Shown here piece after piece: positions 61,687 to 64,000 of a stretch of 64,000 nt of DNA. The notes under the pieces are model-generated. The model had not been told where the DNA came from and made no database searches. It worked only from the letters and a program-made list of their open reading frames with translations. The stretch is taken from positions 8,574,501 through 8,638,500 of the forward strand of contig NZ_CP091881.1 of NCBI RefSeq assembly GCF_022163125.1. The letters are read 5' to 3'. The translations under genes and the position numbers were made by a program. Within the stretch, counting starts at the first letter, position 1. The number at the start of each line of letters is the position of its first letter. This DNA comes from Paenibacillus sp. HWE-109. GTDB lineage: Bacteria; Bacillota; Bacilli; Paenibacillales; NBRC-103111.

Positions 61687-62781
61687 ATGCTAAAGCAAAC
61701 ATCATTTACAGATACAATCACAGGGCTGCCGATCCTCGCACTAGGCTCAGAAGCAGGCGATACAGGGCATCTTTATTTTACGGCGATGTCCTGGTTGTCG
61801 AACAGCCGGCATCTCATTGCGTATACGGACATGGACCGGGAGACGTGGAAAGGCAATATCGTGCGTTTCGATACGGAAACGGGTCACAGGCAGGTGCTGG
61901 AGGAAGGCCGGATTTGGGGAAGCGGGGCCGTTTCGAGCGATGATATTTTATATTTGTTGGACAAAAATGAACTATATGCAATTGATGCATGGAGCGGGCA
62001 GCGGCGTACGATTTGCAAGCTGGAAGAGCACTGTACGTTCTTTGGGCCCTTGTCGATAACGAATGACGGCAAGATGCTAGGCGTGTATTGGAAGGAGGCG
62101 CTTCATCCGTCCGAGGGTGCTGATTCTCAGGAAGCCGATTGGGTAATCGGCACGGTGAATTCGGTCAGCGGTGAGGTGCGCGAAGCAGCTCGTCCGCGGT
62201 TTGAAGAGCCTCATCCGGTGGCGAATCATGCCATGATCAATCCGGTCGATGCGCAGCAAGTGTTCTTCTCGCATGAGGGCGCAACGGAGCAGATTCCGGA
62301 TCGGCTCTGGGTGGTTGATACGCGTACTGGAGACATGCGCAATCTCTTTTTGCAAAAAAGAGCAGAAAGCGGACTGCCTGTCGAGTATGTCGGCCACGAA
62401 ATGTGGGCGTTCGACGGGAGCGGGCTGTATTTCGTGAAATATCCGCATAGTCCGGATCAACCGACAGGCGTGTATTTCGTAGATCGGCAGGGCGAGCATA
62501 GCGAGTTCATTAACGGAGATTATCGGTATTGGCATGTTGGCATCAGTCCTGACGGCAAGCATGCGGCCGCGGATACACAGGAGCCAGGCATTTCCAAAAT
62601 CGTGCTGATTAACACGGCTACGAAACAATCCACCCTGTTATGCGAGCTGCCATGCCGTGGGATGCATCCAGGGCACCCGCATCCGTCCTTTAGCCCGGAC
62701 AGCCGGAAGATTGCCTTCACATTTTCGGATGCGCAGGATGTGCTTCATGTCGGCATTATAGACATAAGCAATCTAAAGTAG
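61687..62781 (+). CDS. Oligogalacturonate-lyase-like protein (PL22)
   Basis: A 364-residue cytoplasmic seven-bladed propeller. Motifs of oligogalacturonate lyase appear in order: GHLYFTAMSW, NHAMINPVDAQQVFFSHEG, VEYVGHEMWAFDGSGLYF, YWHVGISPDGKHAAAD and HPGHPHPSFSPDSRKIAFT. The His residues of GHE, the YWH segment and HPHPS are candidate Mn2+ ligands as in the Yersinia enzyme. It would split short, unsaturated galacturonate oligomers after uptake. AGGAGGT precedes ATG 61687. Together with the importer this makes a pectic oligosaccharide unit. Some residues differ from classical enzymes, so a related substrate is possible. Confidence 0.83.
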   Translation: MLKQTSFTDTITGLPILALGSEAGDTGHLYFTAMSWLSNSRHLIAYTDMDRETWKGNIVRFDTETGHRQVLEEGRIWGSGAVSSDDILYLLDKNELYAIDAWSGQRRTICKLEEHCTFFGPLSITNDGKMLGVYWKEALHPSEGADSQEADWVIGTVNSVSGEVREAARPRFEEPHPVANHAMINPVDAQQVFFSHEGATEQIPDRLWVVDTRTGDMRNLFLQKRAESGLPVEYVGHEMWAFDGSGLYFVKYPHSPDQPTGVYFVDRQGEHSEFINGDYRYWHVGISPDGKHAAADTQEPGISKIVLINTATKQSTLLCELPCRGMHPGHPHPSFSPDSRKIAFTFSDAQDVLHVGIIDISNLK

Positions 62782-62799
62782 ACCCTATAAAATTAGTTT

Positions 62800-62835
62800 A
62801 AACCACCTGATTCACTCCGGGTGGTTTATTTTTTG
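62800..62835 (+). terminator. Rho-independent terminator after the PL22 gene
   Basis: AAACCACC and GGTGGTTT pair, with CTGA..CTCC between, followed by ATTTTTTG. Confidence 0.85.
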
Positions 62836-62986
62836 TAGGTGAATATTCGAAATTAACTTATTTTAAGCTGTCCGACTGGACGCTGTATCGGTCTGTGTTA
62901 ATTTGCTGCTCTTGTTTAATGGTCAAGTCAACTTAGTTAACATGAGTTAATTTTACATTTGTCTTTAAATGGCTTGTACTTAAAAG

Positions 62987-63000
62987 AGAAAGCGCTACCT
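62987..63000 (+). promoter_or_regulatory. CcpA cre-like site upstream of the asparaginase promoter
   Basis: AGAAAGCGCTACCT matches TGWAAGCGYTWNCW at 13 of 14 positions. It ends 33 bases before the -35 box, the position typical of CcpA-activated promoters. The rest of the 62836-63234 gap is AT-rich with no ORF. Confidence 0.5.
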
Positions 63001-63033
63001 GTTAGTTTACTTAACAAAATAATGAAAAAACGT

Positions 63034-63062
63034 TTGACAATAGGCAGGGGAGTTGTTAATAT
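63034..63062 (+). promoter_or_regulatory. Sigma-A promoter for the asparaginase gene
   Basis: TTGACA, a 17-base spacer and TAATAT. The implied transcript has a leader of about 165 bases before ATG 63235, long enough for a leader control element, though none is recognised. Confidence 0.7.
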
Positions 63063-63234
63063 TTAATTATTAACATCACTGGAATAAATAAAAGGAAAAA
63101 CATGCTATTTTTATTATTTATTCAGGTATTATGCTTTTTTTATTAAATTTTATCGATAATTAATAACATGTATGGAACAATTACCCCGCAACAACATTAG
63201 ACCAAGAAATTAAACGCAAAAGAGGGGAAGACGA

Positions 63235-64000
63235 ATGGATAAAACATTAGTTGAAGAATATCGTGGAGGTGCATTGGAATGCGTGCATAGCGGGCATATA
63301 TGCGGAGTCTCCATCTCGGGTGCTGTTAAGTACACAGTTGGGGATGTAGAATCATTGACTTATTTAAGGTCATCCGGCAAACCGTTTCAAGCAATTCCTG
63401 TCATTAGACACGGCGCGGATAGAAAGTTCGGGCTTTCTGATAAAGAAACGGCTATTATGATCGGTTCCCATCGTGCGGAGACCTTCCATGTTGAAGCTTT
63501 GGAATCCATGCTTGCCAAAATTGGGGTGGGAGAAGAAGCGCTTGTCTGTCATCCCACGTACCCCTTAAGCGTATCTGCCTCGGAAGCCATGCTTAGGGCG
63601 CAGAAGCCCAAACGTTCAATTTATCATAATTGTTCTGGCAAACATCTTGGCATCCTCGCTTTGTGCAAAACAATGGGATATAAGACGGAAGGCTACTTTG
63701 AACCTGAACATCCTGCTCAAATCGAGATCGTAGACACGCTTGCTTACTTATCAGAATGTCCTCGAGATCAGATACACATTGGTACGGATGGTTGCGGTTT
63801 CCCAGTATTCGCTATTCCTCTTAAGCATTTGGCGACTGCCTTTATGAAGCTGGCGTGTCCAGAGGTGATTGAAAATAGTGAGATTCGATCCGCCGTCATC
63901 CGAATAACTGCTTTGATGAACGAGCATTATGAGATGATTGCCGGTTCAGAGCGTATTTGCTCCAGTTTACTTATGGATCCCAATATTGTCGCTAAGGGTG
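63235..64000 (+). CDS. L-asparaginase II family protein, 5' part (runs off the window)
   Basis: 255 codons from ATG 63235 to the window edge, open throughout. It matches the Asparaginase_II (PF06089) type rather than the AnsA/AnsB type. Characteristic stretches are LVEEYRGGALECVHSGHI, LRSSGKPFQAIPVIRHGA (SSGKPFQ motif), IMIGSHRAETFHV, YHNCSGKHLGIL and IGTDGCGFPVFAIPLKHLA, with the GTDGCG segment. These cytoplasmic enzymes turn asparagine into aspartate and ammonia. AGAGGGG precedes the start. The gene has its own promoter and a cre-like site and is not part of the sugar operon before it. Confidence 0.9.
   Translation, partial: MDKTLVEEYRGGALECVHSGHICGVSISGAVKYTVGDVESLTYLRSSGKPFQAIPVIRHGADRKFGLSDKETAIMIGSHRAETFHVEALESMLAKIGVGEEALVCHPTYPLSVSASEAMLRAQKPKRSIYHNCSGKHLGILALCKTMGYKTEGYFEPEHPAQIEIVDTLAYLSECPRDQIHIGTDGCGFPVFAIPLKHLATAFMKLACPEVIENSEIRSAVIRITALMNEHYEMIAGSERICSSLLMDPNIVAKG

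Overview
The window looks like a chromosomal stretch of a carbohydrate-degrading Paenibacillus-type Firmicute. The evidence is the strong AGGAGG-type ribosome binding sites, S-layer-homology (SLH) anchored exoproteins, many YesM/YesN-type two-component pairs, and several CUT1-type sugar importers (LplB/LplC-like permeases plus lipoprotein binding proteins) that lack their own ATPase. The species assignment is inference; no rRNA gene is present.

Layout. (1) 1-3.6 kb: tail of a sugar permease, then a block of hairpin repeats into which two complete insertion sequences have inserted (an IS3-family element, 345-1635, and an IS1182-family element, 1722-3409), followed by a broken AraC remnant. (2) 4.0-22.8 kb: a first polysaccharide-utilisation region with a response regulator/sensor kinase pair, two permeases, a binding lipoprotein, a secreted and a cytoplasmic beta-helix glycosidase that are paralogues, a 12-blade NHL/SLH surface protein, a heparinase II/III-like lyase and a GH43-like enzyme. 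(3) 22.9-23.9 kb: a tandem array of about 302-bp units. (4) 24.0-30.8 kb: a second importer with its own kinase/regulator pair. (5) 31.2-33.3 kb: Nudix hydrolase and nucleoside hydrolase, divergent from a Crp-family regulator. (6) 33.4-47.7 kb: AraC regulator, GH105-like hydrolase, a third importer, an unassigned cytoplasmic toroid protein, a very large secreted enzyme ending in a dockerin, and immediately downstream an SLH protein carrying a cohesin. (7) 48.0-55.4 kb: an unusual peptide/nickel-type ABC system, with a circularly permuted binding protein, two permeases with about 190-225-residue N-terminal extensions, and a divergent fused double ATPase. (8) 55.7-62.8 kb: a fourth CUT1 importer, a membrane-anchored AraC regulator and an oligogalacturonate-lyase-like PL22 protein. 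(9) 63.2 kb to the end: an L-asparaginase II cut by the window edge.

The working picture is that surface-anchored and secreted enzymes cut plant or microbial polysaccharides (pectin-related substrates are suggested by GH105, PL22 and GH28-like folds). CUT1 importers take up oligosaccharides with an ATPase encoded elsewhere, and cytoplasmic lyases and hydrolases finish degradation. Each cluster has its own extracellular sensor/AraC-type regulator, and CcpA-like cre sites add likely catabolite control.

The most unusual items are the circularly permuted binding protein with its extended permeases, the adjacent dockerin enzyme and cohesin-SLH anchor, and two families of intergenic repeats (about 180 bp and exactly 186 bp) sharing a four-motif inverted layout.
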